Below are positions 24,416-33,296 of a DNA stretch of 64,000 bases, piece after piece (position 1 is the stretch's first letter; each line of letters starts with the position of its first letter). The stretch is from Bradyrhizobium hipponense (lineage in GTDB: Bacteria > Pseudomonadota > Alphaproteobacteria > Rhizobiales > Xanthobacteraceae): contig NZ_VSTH01000057.1 in assembly GCF_008123965.1 (NCBI RefSeq), forward strand, positions 49,357-113,356, written 5' to 3'. The position numbers and the translations under genes are program-made. The notes beneath the pieces were generated by a model that saw only the letters and a program-made list of their open reading frames with translations, made no database searches and was not told the DNA's origin.

Positions 24416-25096
24416 GTGCCGGGAAAAGTGATTGTTGTGACCGGCGCGCTCGGCGCACTTGGCAAGGTCGTGGCAGAAATCGCGCAGGCGCGGGGCGCGC
24501 GCATTGCCGGAATCGATCACGCGCCATCGCAAGCACCTCTGACGCCCGAACGCATCGAATTCGGCGGCGTCGATCTGTCCGACGCGGCGCAGGCGACGAC
24601 TGCGATTGAAGCTGCGGCAAAACATTTCGGAAGGCTCGATGCGCTGATCAACATCGCCGGTGGCTTTGCCTTCGAGACCGTCGGCGACGGCGACACCAGG
24701 GCGTGGCAGCGCATGTTTGCGCTCAACGTGCTGACCGCGCTCAACACCTCGCGCGCGGCGCTGCCGCATCTTGCCGCCTCCAAGACCGGCCGCATCGTCA
24801 ATATCGGCGCCATCGGTGGGCTCCAGGCAAGCGCCGGCATGGGCCCCTACGCCGCATCAAAAGCAGGCGTACATCGTCTCACCGAGGCGCTGGCCAATGA
24901 GTGGAAGGGTAAGGTCACCGTGAATGCGGTCCTGCCCTCCACCATCGACACGGCCATCAACCGCACCAGCATGCCGAATGCAGACTTCTCCGAATGGGTC
25001 ACGCCGTTGGAACTCGCGGAGGTCATCCTCTTCCTCGCCAGCGATGCCGCGAGCGGCATCACCGGAGCGCTGATCCCGGTGAGCGGACGGGTGTAG
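24416..25096 (+). CDS. Short-chain dehydrogenase/reductase (SDR) with Ala at the usual catalytic Ser
   Basis: 226 aa from GTG 24416 (VPGKVIVVTGALGALGKVVA) with GGAG 7 bases upstream; this is where the Rossmann fold begins. TGALGALG is the cofactor-binding motif, NIAGG the NAG motif, and YAASK carries Tyr and Lys. Counting back 13 residues from Tyr, the position of the catalytic Ser (IGS in FabG) is Ala here (NIGAIGG). The C-terminus (GALIPVSGR) is normal. Substrate unknown. Confidence 0.85.
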   Translation: MPGKVIVVTGALGALGKVVAEIAQARGARIAGIDHAPSQAPLTPERIEFGGVDLSDAAQATTAIEAAAKHFGRLDALINIAGGFAFETVGDGDTRAWQRMFALNVLTALNTSRAALPHLAASKTGRIVNIGAIGGLQASAGMGPYAASKAGVHRLTEALANEWKGKVTVNAVLPSTIDTAINRTSMPNADFSEWVTPLELAEVILFLASDAASGITGALIPVSGRV

Positions 25097-25193
25097 TCGC
25101 ATACCGATCGGGTTGTCCCGGCGCCGGGTTTGATTCAACCGGACTCAAGAAGGCTCTAGACTGCCTGCAACTGATTCTCCGATCGGAAAGCCT

Positions 25194-25880
25194 GTGGAAA
25201 CCGCGCTCTACCTGCCCGTCAAACGCTTCCTCGAAGAACTCGGCTTCTCGGTCAAGGGCGAGATCGGCGGCTGCGATCTCGTGGGTCTCAGCGCCGGCGA
25301 CCCGCCGGTGGTGGTGATCGGCGAGCTCAAGCTCGCCTTCAATCTCGAACTGATCCTTCAGGCCGTGGACCGCGCGCCGGCCGGCGACGAGATCTGGATC
25401 GCTGCAAAAATGTCGGTGCGCGGCAAGGGGCGCGAGAGCGATGCCCGCTATCGCAATCTCTGCCGGCGGCTCGGCTTCGGAATGCTCGGGGTCACCGACC
25501 GCGGCGAGGTCGAGGTGCTAGTAAAGCCGCCTACCGCGGCGCCGCGCCGCGAGCCGAAGACGCGCTCACGGCTGGTTGCCGAACATCAGCGGCGCCTGGG
25601 CGACCCAGTGCTGGGCGGCAGCACGCGCTCGCCGATCATGACGGCTTATCGCCAGCAGGCGCTGGCCTGCGCCTCCGCACTTGCCGCCGGCCCGCGGCCG
25701 GTGCGCGAACTGCGTGAGCGCTGCCCCGATGCAGGCAAGATTCTGCTGCACAATGTCTATGGCTGGTTCGAGCGCGCCGAGCGCGGGATCTATGGACTGA
25801 CGGACGCCGGCCACGCGGCGCTCAGGCGCTGGCCGCAGGGCCCGGTCGGAGACACCGCACGCGAAGCGGCACTACCGTAG
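25194..25880 (+). CDS. DUF2161 family putative PD-(D/E)XK-type protein
   Basis: 228 aa from a GTG. The N-terminal part has the restriction-endonuclease-like pattern GGCDLVGLS..VVVIGELKLAF: D then (E)xK across a beta-strand. The C-terminal half looks like a winged helix (ELRERCPDAGKILLHNVYGW, RGIYGLTDAGHAAL). The family is described as a putative phosphodiesterase. No methylase or other restriction partner lies nearby, so it is not an obvious restriction system. It follows the SDR by 97 bases. Confidence 0.8.
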   Translation: METALYLPVKRFLEELGFSVKGEIGGCDLVGLSAGDPPVVVIGELKLAFNLELILQAVDRAPAGDEIWIAAKMSVRGKGRESDARYRNLCRRLGFGMLGVTDRGEVEVLVKPPTAAPRREPKTRSRLVAEHQRRLGDPVLGGSTRSPIMTAYRQQALACASALAAGPRPVRELRERCPDAGKILLHNVYGWFERAERGIYGLTDAGHAALRRWPQGPVGDTAREAALP

Positions 25881-25890
25881 CCACGGGCAT

Positions 25891-25977
25891 ATGGGAAAGC
25901 GCATGATCGTGGTGACCGGCAGTGTGACAGGCCCGACGACACTCGATCTCATTGCCAACCAGCTCGCGAAGCTTTGA
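25891..25977 (+). pseudogene. Short frame resembling the start of an ABM-type monooxygenase
   Basis: 28 codons, MGKRMIVVTGSVTGPTTLDL then IANQLAKL and TGA. MIVVTGSVT..P is the usual start of putative quinol (antibiotic biosynthesis) monooxygenases. The rest of the domain is missing, so this is either a remnant or chance. Confidence 0.25.
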
Positions 25978-26062
25978 GTGCATAGCTGAGATGCCACACC
26001 AATTTCATATTGCAATGCAACATAGACGGCACTAGGTATCCCGGCATCGAAACGAGGCACCT

Positions 26063-26368
26063 ATGAACGCAGACTGGAATACCAAGTACGGCACGCGGCG
26101 CGTCCGCCACGATCCGCCCACCCTGGACGAGGCGATCTTCGCCGCCGTCGGTATCACCGAGGATCAGGAGCAGCAGGCCGAGATCGCCGCAGCCTTGATG
26201 GGGATGCCGCTCGAAGTCGTGCAGGCCGAGGTGAAGAAACAGACCCGCACCAATAGCCGTATCACCGCGACCCGCGTGATCGCCGGCGAACAGGGGGCAC
26301 AGCGCTCGGTCGTGGTCGAACGCCGCGTCGTCCGCCGCTTTGGCAACGACAAGCGCACTGGCACCTGA
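26063..26368 (+). CDS. Small conserved hypothetical protein
   Basis: 101 aa, hydrophilic, with no signal peptide. An N-terminal acidic part (LDEAIFAAVGITEDQEQQAE, IAAALMGMPLEVV) is followed by a basic C-terminal half (NSRITATRVIAGEQGAQRSV, VVERRVVRRFG). The AAALMGMPLEVVQAEV helix looks protein- or nucleic-acid-binding. It has its own terminator and an upstream gap of about 85 bases. Not recognised beyond that. Confidence 0.75.
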   Translation: MNADWNTKYGTRRVRHDPPTLDEAIFAAVGITEDQEQQAEIAAALMGMPLEVVQAEVKKQTRTNSRITATRVIAGEQGAQRSVVVERRVVRRFGNDKRTGT

Positions 26369-26397
26369 ACACGCTATTTCGTTAACCTGATTTCGAA

Positions 26398-26425
26398 GCG
26401 GACCGGACTTGCCGGTCCGCTTTTT
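26398..26425 (+). terminator. Rho-independent terminator
   Basis: GCGGACCGG, loop ACTTG, CCGGTCCGC, then T5. It follows the 101-aa gene by 29 bases and lies against the end of the convergent GNAT gene. Confidence 0.9.
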
Positions 26426-26429
26426 GATT

Positions 26430-27071
26430 TTAGGCGGCGCGGTTGCCGTACATGCTGGAGATGAGCTTCCAGCAGGTCGAATTGAAGCTGAGCAAGGCGC
26501 GGCTGGCCGTGAACGGAGCTGCTGCAAGTTCGGCGAGTTCGGCTTCGGGCGTCTTGGCCAGATCGATGGTCCCGGTCGATTCGCCGTGGCGGAATTGCAG
26601 GTGCGCTCCGAACTTCCTGGCAAGCGCGCGCATGGCGTGATTCTCCGCGCCCGTGGTGATGCGCAGCCGCTTGAAACCCTTCCAGCGTGCTTCCGCGATC
26701 AGGCGGCTGAACAGCACGGTGCCGACGTTCTGTCGGCGTGCGGAGGCTTCCACGCTGAAGGCGACTTCGGGGAGCGACCCCTGCTCCGGCGGATGCAGCT
26801 CGGCCGCACCGCGCACCACGCCGTCGACGATATAGGCGACGATCACGGTGCCGTCCTCGGCGCAGCGGGCGGCGTAACGCTCGATGAAACTGTCGTCGAG
26901 AAAACCGTTGAAACGGTCGTGCCGGCTTTCGGCATCGAGCCTCAACAGGTGGTCGCGCAAAAGCGGCAATTCTTCCTGTTGGCTCAAGGTCCGCACGTAA
27001 CCCCGGACGGACTTTGAGCCGGACGGCGTGCGGGTGATGTCTTCAAGTGCCAAGTCTACTTCGAGTGACAA
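26430..27071 (-). CDS. GNAT family N-acetyltransferase
   Basis: 213 aa. The acetyl-CoA site segment is AFSVEASARRQNVGTVLFSR followed by LIAEARWKGFKRLRI and NHAMRALARKFGA; the usual RxxG(x)G/A loop is RRQNVG here. The N-terminus contains YVRTLSQQEELPLLRDHLLRL. The start is a TTG (27069-27071) with AGGAG 7 bases upstream; homology continues close to this point, so it is likely correct. Substrate unknown. Confidence 0.85.
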   Translation of the reverse strand: MSLEVDLALEDITRTPSGSKSVRGYVRTLSQQEELPLLRDHLLRLDAESRHDRFNGFLDDSFIERYAARCAEDGTVIVAYIVDGVVRGAAELHPPEQGSLPEVAFSVEASARRQNVGTVLFSRLIAEARWKGFKRLRITTGAENHAMRALARKFGAHLQFRHGESTGTIDLAKTPEAELAELAAAPFTASRALLSFNSTCWKLISSMYGNRAA

Positions 27072-27221
27072 GTCAAAACTCCTCTTGGTGTCCCTCGAGG
27101 AGGCGTTCGAATCCCTAGGCCCCCAATATTGTGCGTCGCACCATATTTTTCAAGACAGGAACCTGCCCAAGTTAGAGGCACCGGAAGCGACTAAATCGTT
27201 AACAAAATCAACGCCCCGAAG

Positions 27222-27623
27222 TCATACGAGGATGAGCTGGGTCTGGGTAACCACGGCAACCAGCTTGCCGTCCTCGGTCTCGAGCCGAGTCGTCCAGACC
27301 TGGGTCCGCCGGCCCCGGTGCACCGGGGTCGCGGTGGCGACGATGGTGGTTCCCTCCTTGGCCCCGCCGATGAAATTGGTCTTGCTCTCCAGCGTGGTCG
27401 TGCCCTTCGCGTCCTCCGGCAGATTGATCACGGTCGCGGCTGCGCCGACAGAGTCGGCCAGCGCCATCACCGCGCCGCCATGGATGGTGTGGTGAAGCGT
27501 GCAGAGATCGGGCCTCACCGTCATCCGCGCCACCACGCGATCCGTCTCCGCCTCGACGAATTCGACGCCCTTGAGCTCGGCAAACGGCATCCTCATCGCT
27601 TTAAGTTTCTCAAGCGGCGTCAT
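27222..27623 (-). CDS. PaaI-type hotdog thioesterase
   Basis: 133 aa from ATG 27621-27623 with a strong GGAGGAG five bases upstream. The hotdog helix HTIHGGAVMALADSVGAAAT carries the HGG..MALAD motif of PaaI-like acyl-CoA thioesterases, and TTLESKTNFIGGAKEGT forms the following strand pair. A soluble tetramer is expected. The acyl-CoA substrate is unknown (often phenylacetyl- or hydroxybenzoyl-type). Confidence 0.9.
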   Translation of the reverse strand: MTPLEKLKAMRMPFAELKGVEFVEAETDRVVARMTVRPDLCTLHHTIHGGAVMALADSVGAAATVINLPEDAKGTTTLESKTNFIGGAKEGTTIVATATPVHRGRRTQVWTTRLETEDGKLVAVVTQTQLILV

Positions 27624-27758
27624 CGGATCTCCTCCCAATTCGTTGTGGTTCTCAACGTGAATTGCCCCGCGCCGCAAAGCAATGACGTCCGAGGTAATGG
27701 CAAGCGTGACATCGGGCCGGCGGTTGCGCTCGACGCGATGCGCTTCTGATCCCTCCAT

Positions 27759-27844
27759 CGTCAGTGCGAGCGAAGCGAAGCAATCCAGAATGCCTCTGCG
27801 GTAGGATTCTGGTTGCTTCGTCGCCAGGGCTCCTCGCTATGACG
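27759..27844. repeat. Palindromic dispersed repeat, copy 1 (REP-like)
   Basis: GTGCGAGCGAAGCGAAGCAA..CTGGTTGCTTCGTCGCCAGG..CGCTATGACG: an inverted repeat of about 86 bp. Relatives lie at 31027-31142, 46632-46713 and 58188-58267. Confidence 0.9.
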
Positions 27845-27852
27845 TCTGGACC

Positions 27853-29079
27853 TCACGTCACCGCATTCACGACCTGGTATTCCGGCCGACGCCAAACCTC
27901 GCCCACGATCACCTCCTCGATGATCCCGGCCGCCGTCAGCACCTCGGCCTCGCCGATATAAAGCGGCGTGATGCCAAAGCGCATGATGTCAGGCGCGCGG
28001 AAGTCGCCGATCAGGCCACGGGCGATCAGAGCCTGCATGGCGGCATAGCCACCGTCAAAGGCGAGCGAGATTTGCGAGCCGCGGCGCTCATGCGCGCGGG
28101 GCGTCACGAGCTTCAGCGACGGGCAGCGGCGTTCGATTTCGCTGATCAGGAGGTCGCCCAGGGCCAGCGACCTCGCCCGGACGTCCGCGATATCGACGCG
28201 GTCCCAGATGTCGAGCGAGGCCTCCAGCGCCGCCATCGCCAGCACCGGCGGCGTGCCGACGCGCATGCGCTCGACGCCGCCGGCGGCCGCATAGGCGAGT
28301 TCGAATGCAAACGGCTTTGCGTGGCCCATCCACCCGGATAACGCGGCGCGTGCGCTGTCGGCATGGCGCGGCGCGACGTAGAGGAAGGCCGGCGCGCCAG
28401 GGCCGGCGTTGAGATATTTGTAGGTGCATCCCGCGGCGAAATCGGCGCCGCAGCCTGCGAGATCAACCGGCAGCGCGCCGGCGGAATGCGCGAGGTCCCA
28501 GACCGTGACGATGCCGAGCGCATGCGCTTTCGCAGTCAGCTTCGCCATGTCGTGACGGCGGCCGGTGCGGTAATCGACCTCGGTGATGTAGAGGACCGCG
28601 ATCTCCTCCGACAGCGCCGTCTCGATTTCCTCCGGCGCCACCAGGCGCAATTGATGGCCGCGTCCGAGCGTCGCGATCAGGCCTTCGGCCATGTAGAGAT
28701 CGGTCGGGAAATTACCGGTGTCCGACAGGATGACCTTGCGCGTCCCGTTCATGTCGAGCGCGGCGGCAAGCGCCTGATAGACCTTCAGCGACAGCGTATC
28801 GCCTATCATCACCGAGCCGGCCTCCGCGCCGATCAGCCGCGCGATGCGGTCGCCGACGCGGCGCGGCTGGACGTACCAGCCCGCACTGTTCCAGGCCCGG
28901 ATCAGCTCATCGCCCCACTCGGCCTTGATAACGTGGTCGACGCGTTCGGCGACACCCAACGGCAGCGCGCCGAGCGAGTTGCCGTCGAGATAGATCACGC
29001 CGTCGGGGAGATGGAACAGCGACTTGGTGTCGTCATAGACGCGCAGTTTCGACTCGGAAGTGGACATCTCTTTGGACAT
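27853..29079 (-). CDS. kynU: Kynureninase
   Basis: 408 aa. PLP enzyme cleaving L-kynurenine to anthranilate and alanine. Seen: YLDGNSLGALPLGVAERVDH near the N-terminus, TVWDLAHSAGALPVDL (PLP-binding Asp), and CTYKYLNAGPGAPAFLYV, whose Lys forms the Schiff base. Length matches bacterial KynU. The start ATG (29077-29079) is two bases past the kynA stop, so it is translated from the same message. Confidence 0.96.
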   Translation of the reverse strand: MSKEMSTSESKLRVYDDTKSLFHLPDGVIYLDGNSLGALPLGVAERVDHVIKAEWGDELIRAWNSAGWYVQPRRVGDRIARLIGAEAGSVMIGDTLSLKVYQALAAALDMNGTRKVILSDTGNFPTDLYMAEGLIATLGRGHQLRLVAPEEIETALSEEIAVLYITEVDYRTGRRHDMAKLTAKAHALGIVTVWDLAHSAGALPVDLAGCGADFAAGCTYKYLNAGPGAPAFLYVAPRHADSARAALSGWMGHAKPFAFELAYAAAGGVERMRVGTPPVLAMAALEASLDIWDRVDIADVRARSLALGDLLISEIERRCPSLKLVTPRAHERRGSQISLAFDGGYAAMQALIARGLIGDFRAPDIMRFGITPLYIGEAEVLTAAGIIEEVIVGEVWRRPEYQVVNAVT

Positions 29080-29081
29080 CT

Positions 29082-29921
29082 CTAGAGGACGGTGCGAACG
29101 CGCCAGAGTTCAGGGAATAGCTCGATTTCCAGCATGCGCTTGAGATAGCTGACACCGCCGGTGCCGCCGGTGCCGCGCTTGAAGCCGATGACGCGCTCGA
29201 CCGTCGTCACGTGGTTGAAGCGCCAGCGGCGGAAATAGTCCTCGAAATCAACCAGCTTCTCGGCGACCTCGTAGAGCATCCAGTGCGTCTCAGGCGCCTC
29301 GTAGACGTGTCGCCAGGCTTCCAGCACACCCTCGTTGAAGCTGTGGGTTTCCCGGACGTCGCGCAACAGTACGGCCGCAGGCATTTTGAGCCCGTTGCGA
29401 TCGGCGAGCCGCAGCACCTCGTCATAGAGGCTCGGCGTCGCGAGCTCGGCCTCCAGCAGGTTCGTCACTTCGGCGTCGTGCGCGTGCGGCTTGAGCATGG
29501 CGTGATTGCGGTTGCCGAGCAGATATTCGATCAATCGGTACTGGCGCGACTGGAAGCCGGAGGACTGGCCGAGCTGCGAGCGGAAGCGCGTGTATTCGCT
29601 GGGTGTCATCGTGCGCAGCACGTCCCAGGCGCCGTTGAGCTGCTCGAAGATGCGCGAGACCCGCGCCAGCATCTTCATGGCGGGAGCCACCTCGTCCTGC
29701 GCGATGGCGCGCCGAGCCGCGCTGAGCTCATGGATGGCAAGCCGCATCCACAGCTCGGTGGTCTGATGCTGGATGATGAACAGCATCTCGTCATGCGCTT
29801 CGGAGATCGGATGCTGCGCGCCGAGGATCGCATCCAGCGCCAGGTAGTTGCCGTACGACATGCGCCGGGCGAAGTCGGTTTCGGCGCCTTCGGTTGCAGG
29901 ATCGTAATCGCTGGACGTCAT
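29082..29921 (-). CDS. kynA: Tryptophan 2,3-dioxygenase
   Basis: 279 aa. Haem enzyme opening the indole ring of tryptophan to N-formylkynurenine. Seen: MSYGNYLALDAILGAQHP, DEMLFIIQHQTTELWMRLAI (proximal substrate-site region), QSSGFQSRQYRLIEYLLGN and HVTTVERVIGFKRGTGGTGG, all strongly conserved in the family. GAGAGGG lies 6 bases upstream of the ATG. Middle gene of the kyn operon. Confidence 0.97.
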   Translation of the reverse strand: MTSSDYDPATEGAETDFARRMSYGNYLALDAILGAQHPISEAHDEMLFIIQHQTTELWMRLAIHELSAARRAIAQDEVAPAMKMLARVSRIFEQLNGAWDVLRTMTPSEYTRFRSQLGQSSGFQSRQYRLIEYLLGNRNHAMLKPHAHDAEVTNLLEAELATPSLYDEVLRLADRNGLKMPAAVLLRDVRETHSFNEGVLEAWRHVYEAPETHWMLYEVAEKLVDFEDYFRRWRFNHVTTVERVIGFKRGTGGTGGVSYLKRMLEIELFPELWRVRTVL

Positions 29922-29958
29922 GACAGGCCCTCTCGATCGATCATCCTGTTGGCCACAA

Positions 29959-30768
29959 TCAGTCGAAACCGATCAGGCGCGCCGTGATCGGCGACGACGG
30001 GTCCTTCAACCCGTCGATCACGGTGAAATGGTTGAGCCCGGGATCGATGACCAGGTGCGTCGGCACGTCGAATCCGGTCCAGACATTGGCCATCAGGTCG
30101 GACTGGCGGATGAACTCGGGCCGCTCGCCGCCGCCGACCCAGGCTGTGACTGGCGAATGCCCGCGCGGCAGATGCAACGCCGCGCTTTCGAGCGTCGCCT
30201 CCTCCATGGTCATGCGCAGCGTCTCATTCATCTTCGTCTTCAAGAGCGGGCGCAGATCGTGCAGGCCGCTGACCGAGAGCGTTCCGGCGATGCGGTTGTA
30301 GACGGCGGGTTCGAGCCGGCTGTCGTCGCACAGCATGCGTGTGACGAGATGGCCGCCTGCGGAGTGGCCGGCGAGCCGGATCGGCCCTGCGACGAGCGAG
30401 GCCGCCTTCGCGATGGCGGCAGCGATCTCGGCGGTGATGTCGGAGAGGCGCGCGGCGGGCGTCAGCGTGTAGCTCGGCAGCGCGACGCTCCAGCCGTGAT
30501 GGCGGGCGCCTTCGGCAAGATCGGTCCAGGCCGACTTGTCGAAGCGCATCCAATAGCCGCCGTGGACGAACACGACGAGGCCCTTGCTGTCGCCGTCGGG
30601 CACGATCAGGTCGAGGCGCTGGCGCTCACTGGCACCGTAGGCGATGTCGGGGCGAAAACCCCTCAGCGCGGCACGATAGGCCGCCGCCCGCTCCGCCCAC
30701 AGCGCCGGAAGCTTGTCCGACCCCGGGATATGGGCCGAATTGGCGTAAGCATCATCCCAATCGCGCAT
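29959..30768 (-). CDS. Kynurenine formamidase-like alpha/beta hydrolase
   Basis: 269 aa from ATG 30766-30768, preceded by GGGGAG at 6 bases. VVFVHGGYWMRFDKSAW (oxyanion HGGYW), LAGHSAGGHLVTRML (nucleophile Ser in GxSxG) and a C-terminal His (NHFTVIDGL) form the expected triad region. In this operon it most likely hydrolyses N-formylkynurenine between KynA and KynU. It is the alpha/beta-hydrolase (arylformamidase) type, not the cyclase-fold KynB of pseudomonads, so I give no symbol. Confidence 0.85.
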   Translation of the reverse strand: MRDWDDAYANSAHIPGSDKLPALWAERAAAYRAALRGFRPDIAYGASERQRLDLIVPDGDSKGLVVFVHGGYWMRFDKSAWTDLAEGARHHGWSVALPSYTLTPAARLSDITAEIAAAIAKAASLVAGPIRLAGHSAGGHLVTRMLCDDSRLEPAVYNRIAGTLSVSGLHDLRPLLKTKMNETLRMTMEEATLESAALHLPRGHSPVTAWVGGGERPEFIRQSDLMANVWTGFDVPTHLVIDPGLNHFTVIDGLKDPSSPITARLIGFD

Positions 30769-31163
30769 CGTTACTCCCCGAGGACTCAGGCCTTGCGATC
30801 GCGGGCAGTCTGCCACCGGCAGGTCCGACATCCTAGTCTTCATTTTAAGCTTAAAGTATCTCGCGCCGCCCTCGTTTCGGGCACGGGCCGCAAAGGCAAG
30901 AAATTTCCCCCTCACCCTAGGGCCGCGAAGCGGCGTCTCGAAGGGCGAAGGCCACCGGCCAGGTCTTCATCCTTCGAAACGCTGGTTGCGCAAGCTCCTC
31001 AGCATGAGAAACTAGCTTCACGTTCAGTCATTGCGAGCGAAGCGAAGCAATCAGAGTCTTTCCGCGGCGGTAGTCTGGATTGCTTCGTCGCATCCGCGCA
31101 AAATTGCTCCGCAATTTTGTCGCGAGCTCCTCGCAATGACGGTGGAAAAAGCAGAGCCTCTCG
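30769..31163. other. Gene-free stretch with repeat DNA
   Basis: Contains the kyn-operon upstream region (about 30769-30900), then a TCACCCTAGGGCCGCGAAGC block (30905-31015) with CATCCTTCGAAACGCTGG..CTCCTCAGCATGAG, which looks like a REP/BIME-type intergenic element, and the repeat at 31027. Confidence 0.6.
31027..31142. repeat. Palindromic dispersed repeat, copy 2 (REP-like, with an inner hairpin)
   Basis: TCATTGCGAGCGAAGCGAAG..CTGGATTGCTTCGTCGC..CTCGCAATGAC. This copy has an additional inner palindrome CAAAATTGCTCCGCAATTTTG-like (about 31098-31118) that the others lack. Confidence 0.9.
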
Positions 31164-32441
31164 CTAACCCTTCTCCACCCCGCACCATTCCGCAATGAAC
31201 AGCGCCATCGCTTTCGTCGACTTCTTCAGCGACTCCAGGTCGACATATTCGTTGAAGCCGTGCATCTCGCCGCCGCTGGCGCCAAAGCAGAGGCTGGGAA
31301 TGCCGTAGTTGAGGCCGTAGAAGCGGGTGTCGGTAAGCGCGGTGAAGACCAGGTCTTCGACCGCCCCGCCGTAGACTTTCTCGAAGCCTCTTGCGAACGC
31401 TGCTTCCGGCGCGGCGGCGCCGGTCAGTTCATAGCCTTCCGACAGGAAGCCCGACCATTCGATCTCCGGCGGATTGTTGGCGAGGAAGCGGTGGTTGCGC
31501 GCGGCGGCGGCGACGCAGGCCAGAATCTCCTTCTGATGATCGGCGACCGACCAGCCCGGCAAGACCGCGATGCGGCAATCGACGTCGCACCAGGCCGGCA
31601 CGCTGGAGGCCCAGTCGCCGCCCTTGATGATGCCGGGATTGAAGTTGATGGGATGGTTGAGCGTCTTGAAATGGCGATCTGCTTTCGCGCGCTCGTTCCA
31701 TTCGATCTCCAGCTTCTGGATCGCCTGGATCAAATGATACGCCGCTATGATCGCATTCGCCCCGGAGCCGGCAAAGGCGACGTGAGTCGGATGGCCCTTC
31801 ACCCGCAGGCGAAACCAGATCACGCCGACCTGCGAGCGCACCATCTTGCCGCCCGTCGGCTCGGGGATGAAACAGGCATCGGCGCGATAACCGCGCTGAA
31901 GCGTCGAGAGCGCACCGACGCCGGTGCTCTCCTCCTCGATCACCGACTGGAAATGGATCCGTGCCGTCGGCTTGAAGCCCGCAGTCTTGATCGCGTCCAG
32001 CGCATATAGTGCACCGATGGTGCCGGACTTCATGTCGCAGGCGCCGCGGCCGAACATCTTGCCGTCCTTGATGACCGGCGAGAATGGCGACGTGTCCCAC
32101 AATTCCAGCGGCCCCGCCGGCACCACGTCGCAATGCCCCTGGAGGATCAGCGATTTGCCGCCGTTGGTTTGCGGGCGGTAGGTGCCGACCACGGAGCGCG
32201 CCTTCGAGAAATCGTGCTCGATCGGGCCGAAACCGCGCAGATCCTTCAAGTCGTCGACATCGAGATGCCAGTCATCGACCTCGTAGCCGCGCATGCGCAG
32301 GAGGTCGCCAATCATGTCCTGGCAAGGCCCCTCCGCACCGCGGGTCGAGGGGATCGCGACGAAGTCACTTGTGGTCGCAAGCTGGGCTTCAAAGCCGGCA
32401 TCGACGGCGTCAAGAATCCTCTGCTGCGTTTCGGCATTCAT
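31164..32441 (-). CDS. ArgE/DapE family (M20) deacylase
   Basis: 425 aa from ATG 32439-32441. Zn-dependent amidohydrolase. LILQGHCDVVPAGPLELWDT (metal His and the following Asp), GRGACDMKSGTIGALYALDA (bridging Asp) and QSVIEEESTGVGALSTL (catalytic Glu pair EEES) are all present, with a dimerisation domain in the middle and CFGASGGEMHGFNEYV at the C-terminus carrying the last metal His. Cytoplasmic. The true substrate (N-acyl amino acid) cannot be told; it is close to the kyn operon, but no co-transcription is shown. Confidence 0.9.
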   Translation of the reverse strand: MNAETQQRILDAVDAGFEAQLATTSDFVAIPSTRGAEGPCQDMIGDLLRMRGYEVDDWHLDVDDLKDLRGFGPIEHDFSKARSVVGTYRPQTNGGKSLILQGHCDVVPAGPLELWDTSPFSPVIKDGKMFGRGACDMKSGTIGALYALDAIKTAGFKPTARIHFQSVIEEESTGVGALSTLQRGYRADACFIPEPTGGKMVRSQVGVIWFRLRVKGHPTHVAFAGSGANAIIAAYHLIQAIQKLEIEWNERAKADRHFKTLNHPINFNPGIIKGGDWASSVPAWCDVDCRIAVLPGWSVADHQKEILACVAAAARNHRFLANNPPEIEWSGFLSEGYELTGAAAPEAAFARGFEKVYGGAVEDLVFTALTDTRFYGLNYGIPSLCFGASGGEMHGFNEYVDLESLKKSTKAMALFIAEWCGVEKG

Positions 32442-32495
32442 CAGGCAACTCCAATCGGGCATTCAGTTCATCGAAGGAGCGCAAGCTAGCCGATT

Positions 32496-33221
32496 TCAGC
32501 CGTTCGGGTACTGCACAAAATAAGCATCCCGCAATGCATCTTCGAGCAGTCGGCCTTCCGAATAGCCATTCAACGTCGCAGGCCGAGTCACGCCATCGCG
32601 CACGCGCGGGCATGGCTCCGGCGCGCCGAGCACGGTGCGCACCGGAATGCGTTCGGCATAGATCGGCAACGCATAGTCCTCATCGTCATCGGCAACACCC
32701 TTGGCGCGGACTTTTGCCGAGGCTTCCTCGATCTCCATCGCGATGAAGGAGGTCGCCTTGATCTCCTGCGCGTTGCTCTGGCGCAGGCTCGCGGTGCGAT
32801 CCGGGAAGAAGCGGTCGACCATCGCGACCACCGCGCGCTCCTTCTCCTCGGGGTCGGTGACGAGATAGGCCGTGCCGAACGCCATCACGGCGCGGTAGTC
32901 AGCCGAGTGATTAAAGCCGCAGCGCGCCAGCACCAGGCTGTCGAGATGGGCGACCGTCAGGCACACCCGCTCACCCCTCGTCTGGTTACGCAGCATGCGG
33001 CTGGCGCTCGAGCCGTGCCAGTAAAGGCGCGTCCCCTCGCGCCAGAAGAAGGTCGGCGTGCAATAGGGCTGGCCGTCGATCACATAGGAGACGTGGCAGA
33101 GCATCGAGGAGTCCAGGATGCGGTGAACGGTGGCGTGGTCGTAGAAGCCGCGGTCGTGACGGCGCTTCACCTGGTTGCGCGCCGATGTCGGATAGGAATT
33201 TTGAGTCTCAGCTTGGCTCAC
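32496..33221 (-). CDS. Pyridoxamine 5'-phosphate oxidase-related flavin-binding protein
   Basis: 241 aa from GTG 33219-33221, chosen because AGGAG lies 5 bases before it. The split-barrel fold pattern is visible: GFYDHATVHRILDSSMLCHV, PTFFWREGTRLYWHGSSASR, CLTVAHLDSLVLARCGFNHS and YRAVMAFGTAYLV. Such proteins bind FMN or haem and often serve as PLP-related or nitroreductase-like enzymes. It is divergent from the MocR regulator with 75 bases between, the usual sign that the regulator controls it. Confidence 0.85.
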   Translation of the reverse strand: MSQAETQNSYPTSARNQVKRRHDRGFYDHATVHRILDSSMLCHVSYVIDGQPYCTPTFFWREGTRLYWHGSSASRMLRNQTRGERVCLTVAHLDSLVLARCGFNHSADYRAVMAFGTAYLVTDPEEKERAVVAMVDRFFPDRTASLRQSNAQEIKATSFIAMEIEEASAKVRAKGVADDDEDYALPIYAERIPVRTVLGAPEPCPRVRDGVTRPATLNGYSEGRLLEDALRDAYFVQYPNG

Positions 33222-33296
33222 GGCCGCTCCTGTAGGCGTTGCAAGAATTCCATCACAGTTGTAGCCGCGGATTTGGTCTGCGATAGTGCCAATTCC

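Noticed and set aside
25194..25880. DUF2161 gene as part of a restriction-modification or defence system
   Set aside because: The PD-(D/E)XK-like pattern alone is weak, and neighbours are housekeeping or metabolic genes with no methylase.
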